DNA of 63,154 nucleotides from Alphaproteobacteria bacterium (lineage in GTDB: Bacteria > Pseudomonadota > Alphaproteobacteria > Rhizobiales > Aestuariivirgaceae). The stretch is taken from assembly GCA_024640405.1 (NCBI GenBank), contig JAHEFB010000025.1:1-63154 (forward strand), written 5' to 3'. The notes under the pieces are model-generated. The model worked only from the letters and a program-made list of their open reading frames with translations, was not told where the DNA came from and did not search any database. This document shows positions 53,923-62,233 of this stretch, piece by piece; position 1 is the first letter of the stretch; every line of letters starts with the position of its first letter. The position numbers and the translations under genes are program-made.

Positions 53923-54423
53923 ATGTCAATTTCCATCCCTGCCCTGTTGCTGTTGATCTTTCTCGTGGTGCAGCGATTGGGAGAACTGGTCCTGTCCAGC
54001 CGCAACACCAGAAGATTGCTGGAACGAGGGGCATACGAGGCCGGCGCAGAGCACTATCCCGTCATGGTTGGCCTGCACGCATCATGGCTGATCACCTTGA
54101 TTTATTTCGGTATCGATAAGCCCGTCTCCATTACCTGGCTGGGAGTGTTTACGGTGTTGCAGGTACTGCGGGCCTGGATCATCCACAGCCTGGGCGGCAG
54201 GTGGACAACGCGGATCATCGTGATGGGAGGGCCGCTGGTTACCAAGGGACCGTTCGCCTGGTTCAAGCATCCCAACTATCTGGTTGTGATAGCTGAAATA
54301 CTGGTGGTGCCGATGATTTTCGGCCTGCCGGTGGTAGCGGCAGTGTTCTCAGCCCTGAATGCGGCCATGCTGACGGTTCGCATCAGTGCCGAAGAAGTGG
54401 CCTTGCAGCGCTACCGGCAATGA
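53923..54423 (+). CDS. ICMT-like integral membrane methyltransferase
   Basis: A 166-residue protein with four to five membrane segments. The C-terminal motif GPFAWFKHPNYLVVIAEILVVPM and a late Glu (RISAEEVAL) resemble isoprenylcysteine carboxyl methyltransferase-type enzymes that bind SAM. It follows the type III PKS gene by 28 bp and probably O-methylates its alkylpyrone product in the membrane. The next gene, on the opposite strand, encodes a DHA2 exporter 12 bp away. Confidence 0.8.
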   Translation: MSISIPALLLLIFLVVQRLGELVLSSRNTRRLLERGAYEAGAEHYPVMVGLHASWLITLIYFGIDKPVSITWLGVFTVLQVLRAWIIHSLGGRWTTRIIVMGGPLVTKGPFAWFKHPNYLVVIAEILVVPMIFGLPVVAAVFSALNAAMLTVRISAEEVALQRYRQ

Positions 54424-54434
54424 ACGAAACCTGA

Positions 54435-55976
54435 CTACCACGGCCTTTCTATTCGCCGCACAAATGGAATCAGCAGGACTGCGAGCGCTGTCAGCGCCGC
54501 GACAAGAGCCCATGCTTCGTTGATGGCCATGGTGAGACCGGCTCGTTCAACCTCAGGCCGGATCATCTCAACAACCGATTCAGGTGGTACAAATGCGATT
54601 GAAGGTATTTCGTGTATCGACATGTTGGCGAATGCGGCAGCTTCCGGATCCAGCTCAACCAGCTTCAGGCCGATTGTCCTTGAATGGGTCTCGACCCGTT
54701 GCCAGATAACCGTATCAATCAGGGCCACGCCGATAGCACCGCCCAGATTTCGCATCAGGTTGAAAAGCGCGCTGCCGTCCGGCACCTTGGCATCGTTCAA
54801 CAGGCCAAGCGCAATACGGGTCGGCGGCAACAGGCAGAACATGATGGCAGCACCACGCACCACCTGGGGCCAGAACATTTCGTCAAAATCGGTGGCCACG
54901 TTCTGGTCGAAACTCCATCCCAGACCTATTGCGAAACAAATAAATCCGCCCGCCGTCAGATACCGCGCATCCAGCCGCTGTTCCAGTTGCACCGCCACCG
55001 GCGCCGCGAGAAACTGGACCACACCGGTCACCAGCATCACCAGTCCGATATCCAGCGGGCCATGCCCGCGCACCAGACCCAAGAACACCGGCATCAGGTA
55101 TACCGATCCAAACAATCCCATGCCGAAAATGAAACTCAACGCACAGGCGATGGCAAAATTGCGGTCCTGAAACAACCGCAGGTCGGCAATTGGCAAGTCA
55201 CGGCGCAGCGATCTTTTGACAAAGCCTGACAGTGACAACCCGACCGTTGCCAGCAGCAACAGGATCAACGCAGAAGTCCACCCGCGTTCAGGTGCCTCCT
55301 TGAGCGCTATTTCCAGGAAGGCGAGGCCGAGTGCCAGGGCCGCAAGGCCCAGCCAGTCCATGCGTTTCAACAGTTGAAGATCGCGCGCGGCGCGCGGCAA
55401 CAGGATTGCCGCGATGGCGAGCGAAGCGATACCGGGCAACACGTTGATCAGAAACAGCCAGTGCCAACTGAAGGTCTGGGTAATATACCCGCCAACCGTA
55501 GGTCCCAGCGTGGGTGCCAGTACCGCCAGCACCCCGGCCAGGGTCGTCGCGATACCCTGCTGGCTGGACGGGAACATCAAAAACACCGCGGAGAACACCA
55601 GCGGGATGAGGCATCCGCCCGCCAGCCCCTGCAGGATGCGGAAAAAAATAAGGGTCGAAAAATCCGGACTGAAGGCGCAACCGATCGAAGCCAGCGTGAA
55701 CAGCGTGAGTGCACCCAGAAAAAGTCCGCGTCCGGACAAGGCGCGCGACAACAGTCCGGTGAGCGGAATGGCGATCACCTCCGCAATCAGATAGGAGGTC
55801 TGGATCCAGCTCATCCGGTCAGATGAAATGTTGAGCGCGTCGCGGATTGCCGGCAACGAAGTGGCGACGATCTGGATATCCAGAATAGCCATGAACATGC
55901 CGACGCACATGGCCGAGAACCCTGCCCATACCCGCCAGCCAACCTGCTGGCGCCGGGTCCCTGCCCGTGCCGGCAT
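54435..55976 (-). CDS. DHA2-family MFS multidrug exporter (EmrB/QacA-like)
   Basis: A 513-residue, 14-helix transporter. Motif A-like AVLSRALSGRGLFL and the antiporter motif C-like segment LAPTLGPTVGGYITQTFSW are seen, plus MFMAILDIQIVATSLPAI at helix 1 (motif D1). Energised by proton exchange. GTG/ATG occur together at 55979/55976; I take the ATG. Convergent with the PKS operon and may export its product, but no proof. Confidence 0.9.
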   Translation of the reverse strand: MPARAGTRRQQVGWRVWAGFSAMCVGMFMAILDIQIVATSLPAIRDALNISSDRMSWIQTSYLIAEVIAIPLTGLLSRALSGRGLFLGALTLFTLASIGCAFSPDFSTLIFFRILQGLAGGCLIPLVFSAVFLMFPSSQQGIATTLAGVLAVLAPTLGPTVGGYITQTFSWHWLFLINVLPGIASLAIAAILLPRAARDLQLLKRMDWLGLAALALGLAFLEIALKEAPERGWTSALILLLLATVGLSLSGFVKRSLRRDLPIADLRLFQDRNFAIACALSFIFGMGLFGSVYLMPVFLGLVRGHGPLDIGLVMLVTGVVQFLAAPVAVQLEQRLDARYLTAGGFICFAIGLGWSFDQNVATDFDEMFWPQVVRGAAIMFCLLPPTRIALGLLNDAKVPDGSALFNLMRNLGGAIGVALIDTVIWQRVETHSRTIGLKLVELDPEAAAFANMSIHEIPSIAFVPPESVVEMIRPEVERAGLTMAINEAWALVAALTALAVLLIPFVRRIERPW

Positions 55977-56369
55977 CACTTGATCAAAACGGCGAGCAAA
56001 GTCGCGACCTGTCTGGAATTGTCTGTCGGCTCAACGATCACGTATAATACCCCTTCCTCACGGACGACTCGACGCAGTAGCACATAAAGCAGCCGGCATT
56101 TTCATGCCGTTTGTCATCGCGCGCCCGGATACACACAGCGGCCCCGGCCAGTGTCGCGCTTGAATTGAGATTGTGGAACTCAAGCACGAAATTTGGTTAT
56201 ATTCGAGATGGAAGACAGACCCTGCAAGTTTGCCTGCAAATTTTTGGCTGTTAAAAAATTACGCGTAACACATTGTTAATAAACATGTTTATCACCAGAT
56301 GCGAGAATATGATTCAGCGATTTCAACCTTATTCACGGTTGCTGCCGACAGTAGTCAATGCCGTCAATA
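55977..56369. other. 393-bp intergenic region
   Basis: Lies between the DHA2 gene start and the end of the cyclase-hydrolase gene, both minus strand, so it must hold the DHA2 promoter. AT-rich in the middle (56210-56290). No gene or repeat recognised. Confidence 0.4.
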
Positions 56370-57764
56370 TCAGCCGGCATGTTGTTTGAGGAACGCGTCC
56401 ACTTCCGTAAAAAAGGCATCGAATGCGGGAGACCCTTCCAGCAATGCATGGTTGTTGCTTTCCAGTGCCACGAAACGCGCATTGGGGATAAGCGCGGCGA
56501 TGCGGCGCCCCTCCTCCAGCGGTACCCGGCGGTCACCGTCGCAATGCAATACCAGGGTAGGCACCTGAACCTTACAGGCCAGTTCAGCAACGTCCACCCG
56601 TGAGTTCATCTCATTTATCCGGGCGGCATTTTCCGGTGCGATCGACACCCGCTGGAGTTCGTCAAACCCGCTCAACTGATCGGGCTTGGCATCGGGTATG
56701 AAGGATGTTGTAAAGAAATGCCGGTAGACCGGATTCGGCGATCCCCAGCCCTGCCGGATCATGGTTTGGGCGGCTTCAAAAAGCTGTTCATGCTCCGGTG
56801 AATTTCGTTTCATGGCGCCACGCAGAAACCCGCCGAGCAGGACGAGACATTTGACTTTTTCCGGGTGTTCCACCGCATAGCGAACCGAAAATGCGCAGCC
56901 TTGCGAAATACCGAACAGCGCAAAGCGTTCCAGTTTTGCCGCGTCTGCCACTGTTGCCATGTCTGAAATCATTGCGTCAACCGAGATGTCCTCAACCTCC
57001 CAATCCGACAATCCGCCGCCTCGCTGATCGAACCTGACCAATTCATGGTTCTTTGCCAGCCCGGCGAGAAACGGACCCCAGATCGGGCTGCGCCATTCAT
57101 ATTCAATATGGTTGAGCCAGTTCGGCGCCTTTAACATTGCCGGTCCTCTGCCGACCGACGCATAGGCAATCTGAACACCGTCGGAAGCAACACAAAACTG
57201 CACCCGCTGGTTCAGCTCCGGTTCGGTGATCGAAACGTCTGCAGCAGATGTATCAGGTGTCCACTGCCATACCCGCACGGTACGCGAAATGTTCTTTATC
57301 TTTTGCGAACCGAGATCGATGAAAGGGTCTATTACCCGGTCCTGCACCATCTGATAGGTTGCATCGGACAGGCAGACGCCACCTGGTTCAGCCAGTCCTT
57401 CAAGGCGCGATGCAACATTCACCCCATCGCCGAACATATCACCATCATCGAATATGATGTCACCGACATTAATACCGATGCGAAACTGTATGCGCTCGTC
57501 AACCGGCCGTTCACGTTCGCGGTCGCGCATTGCGGTCTGTATATCAATGGCACAGCGTACGGCATCCGACGCGCTGGCAAATTCCACCAGCAGACCATCA
57601 CCGGTCGTTTTTATGATGCGGCCGTGGCCGCGCTCAATCTCGGGATCAATCACCTCATGCCGGTAGGTCTTCTGACGTGAGATGATGCCGACTTCATCAG
57701 CTTCCATCAACCGGCTGTAGCCAACCATGTCTGTTGCCAGTACCGCAGCAAGTCTCCGTTCCAT
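56370..57764 (-). CDS. Class III cyclase fused to alpha/beta hydrolase
   Basis: A 464-residue fusion. Residues about 5-170 form a class III cyclase: AVLATDMVGYSRLM (metal D12), GRIIKTTGDGLLVEF and GINVGDIIFDDGDMFGDG. Residues about 200-464 are an alpha/beta hydrolase: GISQGCAFSVRYA (nucleophile Ser), CDGDRRVP (acid) and ESNNHALLEG (His). GGGAGG precedes the ATG at 57764. Such fusions are known in alphaproteobacteria, but neither the signal nor the hydrolase substrate is known. Second cyclase-enzyme fusion in this window. Confidence 0.9.
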   Translation of the reverse strand: MERRLAAVLATDMVGYSRLMEADEVGIISRQKTYRHEVIDPEIERGHGRIIKTTGDGLLVEFASASDAVRCAIDIQTAMRDRERERPVDERIQFRIGINVGDIIFDDGDMFGDGVNVASRLEGLAEPGGVCLSDATYQMVQDRVIDPFIDLGSQKIKNISRTVRVWQWTPDTSAADVSITEPELNQRVQFCVASDGVQIAYASVGRGPAMLKAPNWLNHIEYEWRSPIWGPFLAGLAKNHELVRFDQRGGGLSDWEVEDISVDAMISDMATVADAAKLERFALFGISQGCAFSVRYAVEHPEKVKCLVLLGGFLRGAMKRNSPEHEQLFEAAQTMIRQGWGSPNPVYRHFFTTSFIPDAKPDQLSGFDELQRVSIAPENAARINEMNSRVDVAELACKVQVPTLVLHCDGDRRVPLEEGRRIAALIPNARFVALESNNHALLEGSPAFDAFFTEVDAFLKQHAG

Positions 57765-57927
57765 GCCCCGCCTCCCGTTTGAATCGAGACTAGCAACCAA
57801 TTGCCAATAAGGCCATTCGCCATTTCACGGCAGAGGTTACCGGTCCACGAGCCGGCCTTCAGGACGTCGAAGGCAGCCCGAATGATGCGGGCTACCTTGC
57901 TGTGCGTTTCAGATTGCCGTTAACGGC

Positions 57928-58242
57928 TCAATAGAATGCGTTGCGGCATCTGTAGTAACGGTGCCACCAGTAGCGGCGACCGGTGCGGCGAGCCTTACGC
58001 TTCAGCCAGCGGCAACGACGGTAACCACCGTATGGGCGCCAGCCACCCCAGCCACCATGCCAGTGACCACCATAGCCGTGCGCCAGGACGATGCCGGCAG
58101 GTGCACTTGTTGTGGCTGCGGTTGTGGTTGCAGCAGTTGCAGCAGACATGCCGGCGGCAACAGAGGCATTGGCCGCAGGTACGGCACTAAAGGCGGCAGC
58201 TGCGACAATCGCTGCTGCTATAATGTTGGTCTTGTTGATCAT
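57928..58242 (-). CDS. Small secreted basic Gly/Trp/Arg-rich protein
   Basis: A 104-residue protein with signal peptide (IIAAAIVAAAAFSAVPAANA, cleavage near residue 26). The mature part has an Ala/Thr stretch, GYGGHWHGGWGGWRPYGGY and a basic tail with Cys (RRCRWLKRKARRTGRRYWW, YRC). AGGAAA precedes the ATG at 58242. Composition recalls the RRG-repeat protein at 18377 but sequence is different. Unknown function; a periplasmic cationic protein is likely. Confidence 0.7.
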   Translation of the reverse strand: MINKTNIIAAAIVAAAAFSAVPAANASVAAGMSAATAATTTAATTSAPAGIVLAHGYGGHWHGGWGGWRPYGGYRRCRWLKRKARRTGRRYWWHRYYRCRNAFY

Positions 58243-58463
58243 GACTTCGGTTTCCTGTTTGTTGGTCTTTAGGTCTTCATGCCCGACCCGTTGATCAGCA
58301 CTTTGGATGAAGTCAGCTGAATGTTAACTGAAATTCATGTTCATCCAGCGTTCAGCTTGCGGCCACATTTCGCAGAACTCACGCCGGCAGGCTGACGGCT
58401 GCGCTGCGCTGGAGCGCTCCGTGCGACGGTCAAACGATTCTATCTGGGCGAAAATTGCTCTAT

Positions 58464-58549
58464 TGTCACCCCCGGGTCTTGTGCCGGGAATCCATGAACA
58501 CCCGTGGCAGGTTGAAACGGGTGGATCCTCGGGACAGACCCGATGACAA
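58464..58549. repeat. Module C-type palindromic element (variant, inverted)
   Basis: Begins GTCACCCCCGGGTCTTG and ends in CCCGATGAC; outer ends pair, with internal hairpins ACCCGTGGCAGG...GGGTG and CCGGG. Its mirror image matches modules C at 59161 and 59490 in the outer parts (GTCATC...GGATCC), with a different centre. Likely a dispersed alphaproteobacterial palindromic repeat. Confidence 0.65.
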
Positions 58550-58853
58550 CAATTTGGATAGTGAGGATGAAACAGAAGAAGAATTGCCGCAATAATGACG
58601 AGCAACAAGTGAAAACTGCGTTATTGGGTTTTCCGGCCGCACGTACAACACCGGTGTGGGAAACCATCATGTTGCCATCCGAGCATCATCTTTTGGCCCC
58701 TGTTTGGCTACGAGTTGTAAGGGACGGCATGTGACCCAGGGCTTGCGGTGAGTAGAGTAATCTTCATCCCCAGGTGCAGGTCTTGAGGTGAGTTCTTCTT
58801 TGCAGAGAAACATCGCCGCCGTCACATGCTGTCACTTTCAATCTTGAATTCCC

Positions 58854-59022
58854 GGTCGAACAGCTTATCCGCCTGCGGCGGGCCGTTCTTTTTTACTGGT
58901 CGAACAGCTTGTCCGCCTGCGGCGGGCCGTTCTTTTTTACTGGTCGAACAGCTTGTCCGCCTGCGGCGGGCCGTTCTTTTTTACTGGTCGAACAGCTTGT
59001 CCGCCTGCGGCGGGCTGTTCTC
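58854..59022 (+). repeat. Module A' array: four 44-bp hairpin units
   Basis: Units start at 58854, 58898, 58942 and 58986. Each has GAACAGCTTGTCCGCC, a TGC loop and GGCGGGCCGTTC, followed by TTTTTTAC, so each looks like a stand-alone intrinsic terminator on the plus strand. The period of 44 makes the frames rotate, so coding is excluded. Joins module B through the shared joint. Confidence 0.9.
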
Positions 59023-59050
59023 CGACCCTGAACAACCGTAGTGATAAACA

Positions 59051-59640
59051 CCAATCCGAAGCACGAAGTGCTGAGGCAAGGCCGACTGGCCGTCATGCGA
59101 AGCATGCCCTAGCGGAGCGCAGCCGAAAGGCTGCTTGCGTGAGCGGAATAAACCAATCCCCGTACAATCCAATATGTCATCCTCGGGCTTGTCCCGAGGA
59201 TCCAGCCATCGCAACTTGCATTGACCGTTCATGGATCCCCGGCACAAGGCCGGGGATGACAATAGAGAGTGATGAACTCCAATCCCGGCACGCAGTGCTG
59301 AGGCAAGGCCGACTGGCCGTCATGCGAAGCATGCCCCCGCGGAGCGCAGCCGTCAGGATGCCTGCGTGAGCGGAATAAACCAATCCCGGCACGCAGTGCT
59401 GAGGCAAGGCCGACCGGCCGTCATACGAAGTGCGCCCTAGCGGAGCGCAGCCGTCAGGCTGCTTGCTTGAGCGGAATAGTCCAATCCCCGTACAATCCAA
59501 AATGTCATCCTCGGGCTTGTCCCGAAGATCCAGCCATCGCAACTTGCATTGACCGTTCATGGATCCCCGGCACAAGGCCGGGGATGACAATAGAGAGTGA
59601 TGAACTCCAATCCCGGCACGCAGTGCTGAGGCAAGGCCGC
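59051..59640 (+). repeat. Modules B and C mosaic
   Basis: Order: B at 59051, C at about 59161-59278, B at 59279, B at about 59381, C at about 59490-59607 and a truncated B ending near 59640. Each B holds the same hairpin series as at 2859, with altered stems, e.g. CATGCGAAGCATG (59094-59106) and CAGCCGAAAGGCTG (59120-59133). Module C contains two GC-rich hairpins (CCTCGGG/CCCGAGG and CCCCGGC/GCCGGGG) within an outer GTCATCC/GGATGAC pair. Confidence 0.9.
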
Positions 59641-59764
59641 CTTGGCCGCGCTTTTTGGTTTCAACAAAATGGCGTGACAACAAGTCTCTGGATTTTCTGT
59701 ATAATTAACTTTAAAAACAAGCTGTTATGATAATGACACGGCATTGGCTCTAAATTACAACGCC

Positions 59765-59935
59765 ATGGAACAGATATTGATAATCTGTGGGGTGTTGGTG
59801 TGCACAGCAGTTGCCTTGTACTGCGTGCGGCTGCTGGATCGTGCCTGGACGGCATTCAAGAACCGCCCCGCGCGCAGGCCTAGCCGGCGCCCTTCCGAAC
59901 AACACGAGGAAATAAAATTGCCGCGTCGTCGATAG
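59765..59935 (+). CDS. Possible small membrane protein
   Basis: 56 residues from ATG 59765: one hydrophobic helix (ILIICGVLVCTAVALYCV), then a basic tail (ARRPSRRPSEQHEE). No clear ribosome site. It lies between the repeat region and the phage genes. Could be a chance frame. Confidence 0.35.
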   Translation: MEQILIICGVLVCTAVALYCVRLLDRAWTAFKNRPARRPSRRPSEQHEEIKLPRRR

Positions 59936-60103
59936 GGTCGGAGGCAACGCAAGGCGATTTTCACACCTGTAAACGATCTTCACCCGAAAACTGCCGTGTG
60001 ATGGGTGTTCGACAATATTCCTGTGTTTGTCCTGAAACTGAATTGCGCGGACGAAATCAAGAAATCGTAGGGCGCGACCATCAAAGGTTTCCACAGGAAT
60101 TGT

Positions 60104-60508
60104 TCATTCCTCCTCCATCAAGCGATCCGCCAGTATTGCAGCAATGCGGTGGCGTCTTGCAGTTCTGAATGCTCTTGACTGGGAGCGGCGGATTTTCGCC
60201 AGATTCAATGCCTCGAAGGCGTCCAGTATACCCTCCATATCGGCTATTTCCGGGTTCTCGGACAACACGTCGGATACCGCCCCGATGACGTCGTCATGAA
60301 GTTCCGATGCATTGGCACGGCTGGAATCCACGATACACCTGAGTGTCAGCCGGACATGGCCCGGTCCATGTACGCGCAACATGCGCTGCAGAGTACGCCT
60401 GGCATGGGTGACCTTGTACTTGCGTCCCCTCCTCGCCCGGTGACACGGGAGGATTTCCACCCCGCACTCACGTGCCAGTTGATCGATTTTCCCGCGTGGT
60501 CGGGTCAT
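60104..60508 (-). CDS. Small phage protein, basic, unknown function
   Basis: A 134-residue protein, Arg-rich at both ends (PRGKIDQLARECGVEILPCHRARRGRKYKVTH; RRSQSRAFRTARRHR). A strong AGGAGG lies eight bases before the ATG at 60508. It follows gcrA by 52 bp on the same strand, so it is in the leftward phage transcript. A DNA-binding or replication-related role is only a guess. Confidence 0.6.
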   Translation of the reverse strand: MTRPRGKIDQLARECGVEILPCHRARRGRKYKVTHARRTLQRMLRVHGPGHVRLTLRCIVDSSRANASELHDDVIGAVSDVLSENPEIADMEGILDAFEALNLAKIRRSQSRAFRTARRHRIAAILADRLMEEE

Positions 60509-60560
60509 ATTGAAAACCTCCTGGATTTGCGGTCTGCCGGGTTACCGTCGCCATGATGTT

Positions 60561-61166
60561 CTAGGCCGTTCTGCGAGCGGCCTTGAAGATGACAGCGGGG
60601 CCATTGGTGCATCTGGCATGATGGACCGGGCAATAGGCAGAACCTCGTTGCTGTGTTTGCGCACAAAACCTGACCGATCCATCCGGTTGATCGATCGGGA
60701 ACCAGCAATGATCATCCGCAAGATCTGCCATGGCGAGCCTGCCCGTCTGGCCCGCATATCCTTCGGCAAACAGCGGCTTGAATGGACTGTTGTCAAACGC
60801 AACAGCGGCATCGAGATCCGGCGCCTTCATGGTGAAAGTCCGCAATTTGCGCCTTCTGGGCCTGAGCCTGTGCTGCGACACGACATTGGATATGGTGGCG
60901 ATTGTGACACCGAACTCGGCGGCCACATCGGCGTAACTGTGCTGATCGTCCAGCAATTTCGCCACCCTGGCGATCGCCGTCTCGTCCCAGCGGTTGCGCA
61001 TCCTGACCTGCTTGATCCCAAACCGCCGCCAGATACCGACAATCGCGTTACGGGTTACCCCCATTTTCTCACCGATCTGACGGGAATTGTGACCTTCGGC
61101 GGTGAGCCGTCTGACCTGCTCGACCCGTTCCGGGGTCCACTTTGAGGGTTTTGAACCTGCTGTCAT
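60561..61166 (-). CDS. gcrA: GcrA-family transcription regulator (phage-borne)
   Basis: A 201-residue protein. The N-terminal GcrA DNA-binding segment SKWTPERVEQVRRLTAEGHNS... and the C-terminal CWFPIDQP...FCAQ...YCPVHHARC with four Cys/His are diagnostic. Cellular GcrA controls cell-cycle genes at methylated GANTC sites with sigma70; phage copies may redirect host transcription. A second HTH-like segment (YADVAAEFGVTIATISNVVSQ) occurs in the middle. Driven by the promoter at 61202-61229, which overlaps an operator. Confidence 0.85.
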   Translation of the reverse strand: MTAGSKPSKWTPERVEQVRRLTAEGHNSRQIGEKMGVTRNAIVGIWRRFGIKQVRMRNRWDETAIARVAKLLDDQHSYADVAAEFGVTIATISNVVSQHRLRPRRRKLRTFTMKAPDLDAAVAFDNSPFKPLFAEGYAGQTGRLAMADLADDHCWFPIDQPDGSVRFCAQTQQRGSAYCPVHHARCTNGPAVIFKAARRTA

Positions 61167-61201
61167 AGTCCGCCTAACTTGCTGTTAAGGTATGGCGGCA
61201 T

Positions 61202-61229
61202 ATCATATTAGGACTATTCCTATAGTCAA
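61202..61229 (-). promoter_or_regulatory. gcrA promoter
   Basis: On the minus strand TTGACT (61229-61224), 16-base spacer, TATGAT (61207-61202), about 35 bases before the gcrA ATG. The palindromic operator at 61209-61222 lies in the spacer, so repressor binding would block RNA polymerase. Confidence 0.75.
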
Positions 61230-61280
61230 GCGGTAAATTCCTACTGGCCTTTTCTCCTATTATCGGTAAGATTGTTCCTA
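61209..61280. promoter_or_regulatory. Repressor operator cluster between gcrA and repressor
   Basis: The palindrome TAGGA-CTAT-TCCTA is at 61209-61222. Three further TCCTA half-sites lie at 61239-61243, 61255-61259 and 61276-61280. Starts are spaced 21, 16 and 21 bp, which places pairs on one face of the helix. The last overlaps the repressor ATG, suggesting autoregulation. Confidence 0.65.
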
Positions 61281-61972
61281 TGACAGATCCTGTACGTAAA
61301 CGCATCCGCCAGCTGATTGGCGAAAAGAACCTTGACTTGAAGAGCCTGTCGCTGGCGCTTGGCAAAAACCACGCCTATCTGCAGCAATACCTCGAGCGCG
61401 GCATTCCCAAAGAGCTGAACGAGAAATCACGCATGCTGCTGGCCGAGCAGCTTGATGTGGATGAGGCGGAGCTGGGCGCCCCACGCGCCGCCTGGCAGGG
61501 CAAGCCCACCGCCGCGGACCAGGAGCAGATACCGGAGATTGACGTTCATGCAGGCGCCGGCGGCGGCGGGTTCACAGCCCTTGAGTCGCATTCATCCAAT
61601 GGCATGACCTTCAGCCGTGAGGTGGTACGCGACCACTGGCGGCTGCCCGACTGGATCCTTTTTAGCCTCAATGCCAAATCAGGAAATTTGGCGGCGTTTC
61701 CGGTGCAAGGGGACAGCATGGCACCAACCCTGATGGACGGCGACGTGGTTTTCGTTGACACCCGCGTGCGGCAGCCGTCACCCCCGGGCCTGTTCGTGCT
61801 GGCCGACGAGTTTGGCGGGGTCATCGTCAAGCGGCTGGAAGTGTCCAGCAATCCGGGCGATGAGGATATTATGGTGCGCGTAGGATCGGACAACCCGAAC
61901 CACATGACCAAGGACCTGCGCCTTGACGAAATCTCCATTGTCGGACGCTACGTCGGCAGGTTCACGAGGTAA
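61280..61972 (+). CDS. S24/LexA-like phage repressor (cI-type)
   Basis: A 230-residue protein. The N-terminal HTH is LKSLSLALGKNHAYLQQYLERG (about 19-40). The C-terminal S24 domain has the Ser in VQGDSMAPTLMDGDVVF and Lys in GGVIVKRLEV, expected to permit RecA-induced self-cleavage. The site for cleavage would lie near HAGAGGGG. Divergent from gcrA and preceded by its own operators. Controls the lysogeny switch. Confidence 0.9.
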   Translation: MTDPVRKRIRQLIGEKNLDLKSLSLALGKNHAYLQQYLERGIPKELNEKSRMLLAEQLDVDEAELGAPRAAWQGKPTAADQEQIPEIDVHAGAGGGGFTALESHSSNGMTFSREVVRDHWRLPDWILFSLNAKSGNLAAFPVQGDSMAPTLMDGDVVFVDTRVRQPSPPGLFVLADEFGGVIVKRLEVSSNPGDEDIMVRVGSDNPNHMTKDLRLDEISIVGRYVGRFTR

Positions 61973-62132
61973 ACCTCCACTGGCGGACGCTTCGCCATCT
62001 GCCAGGGATTGCAGGCCAGCCCCTCCACTCCACCACAGCCATGCAACGACTGCACTGCCGTGTCGGACGATAGAATCAACCCTCTAAAAGCCTCTTGCGC
62101 AATCAGTTTCGAATGACTTTCAGCCCTTTCGG

Positions 62133-62196
62133 TAGGAGCATTCCCGTTGATATAGGATTTTTCCTATTGACATATATAGGACTATACATGTATACA
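62133..62196 (+). promoter_or_regulatory. Early promoter with repressor operators
   Basis: TTGACA (62167-62172), 18-base spacer, TATACA (62191-62196). Operators: the palindrome TAGGA-TTTT-TCCTA at 62153-62166, an imperfect TAGGA-GCAT-TCCCG at 62133-62146 and a half-site TAGGA at 62177-62181. Same motif as in the gcrA-repressor region. Drives the early genes at 62234. Confidence 0.7.
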
Positions 62197-62233
62197 CCCT
62201 TCACAATCCGACCCTATGGGAAAGGCACGATCG

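Noticed and set aside
58826..59683. Frames of 70-168 codons in the right repeat region
   Set aside because: Same reason; they are built from A', B and C modules and change frame between copies.
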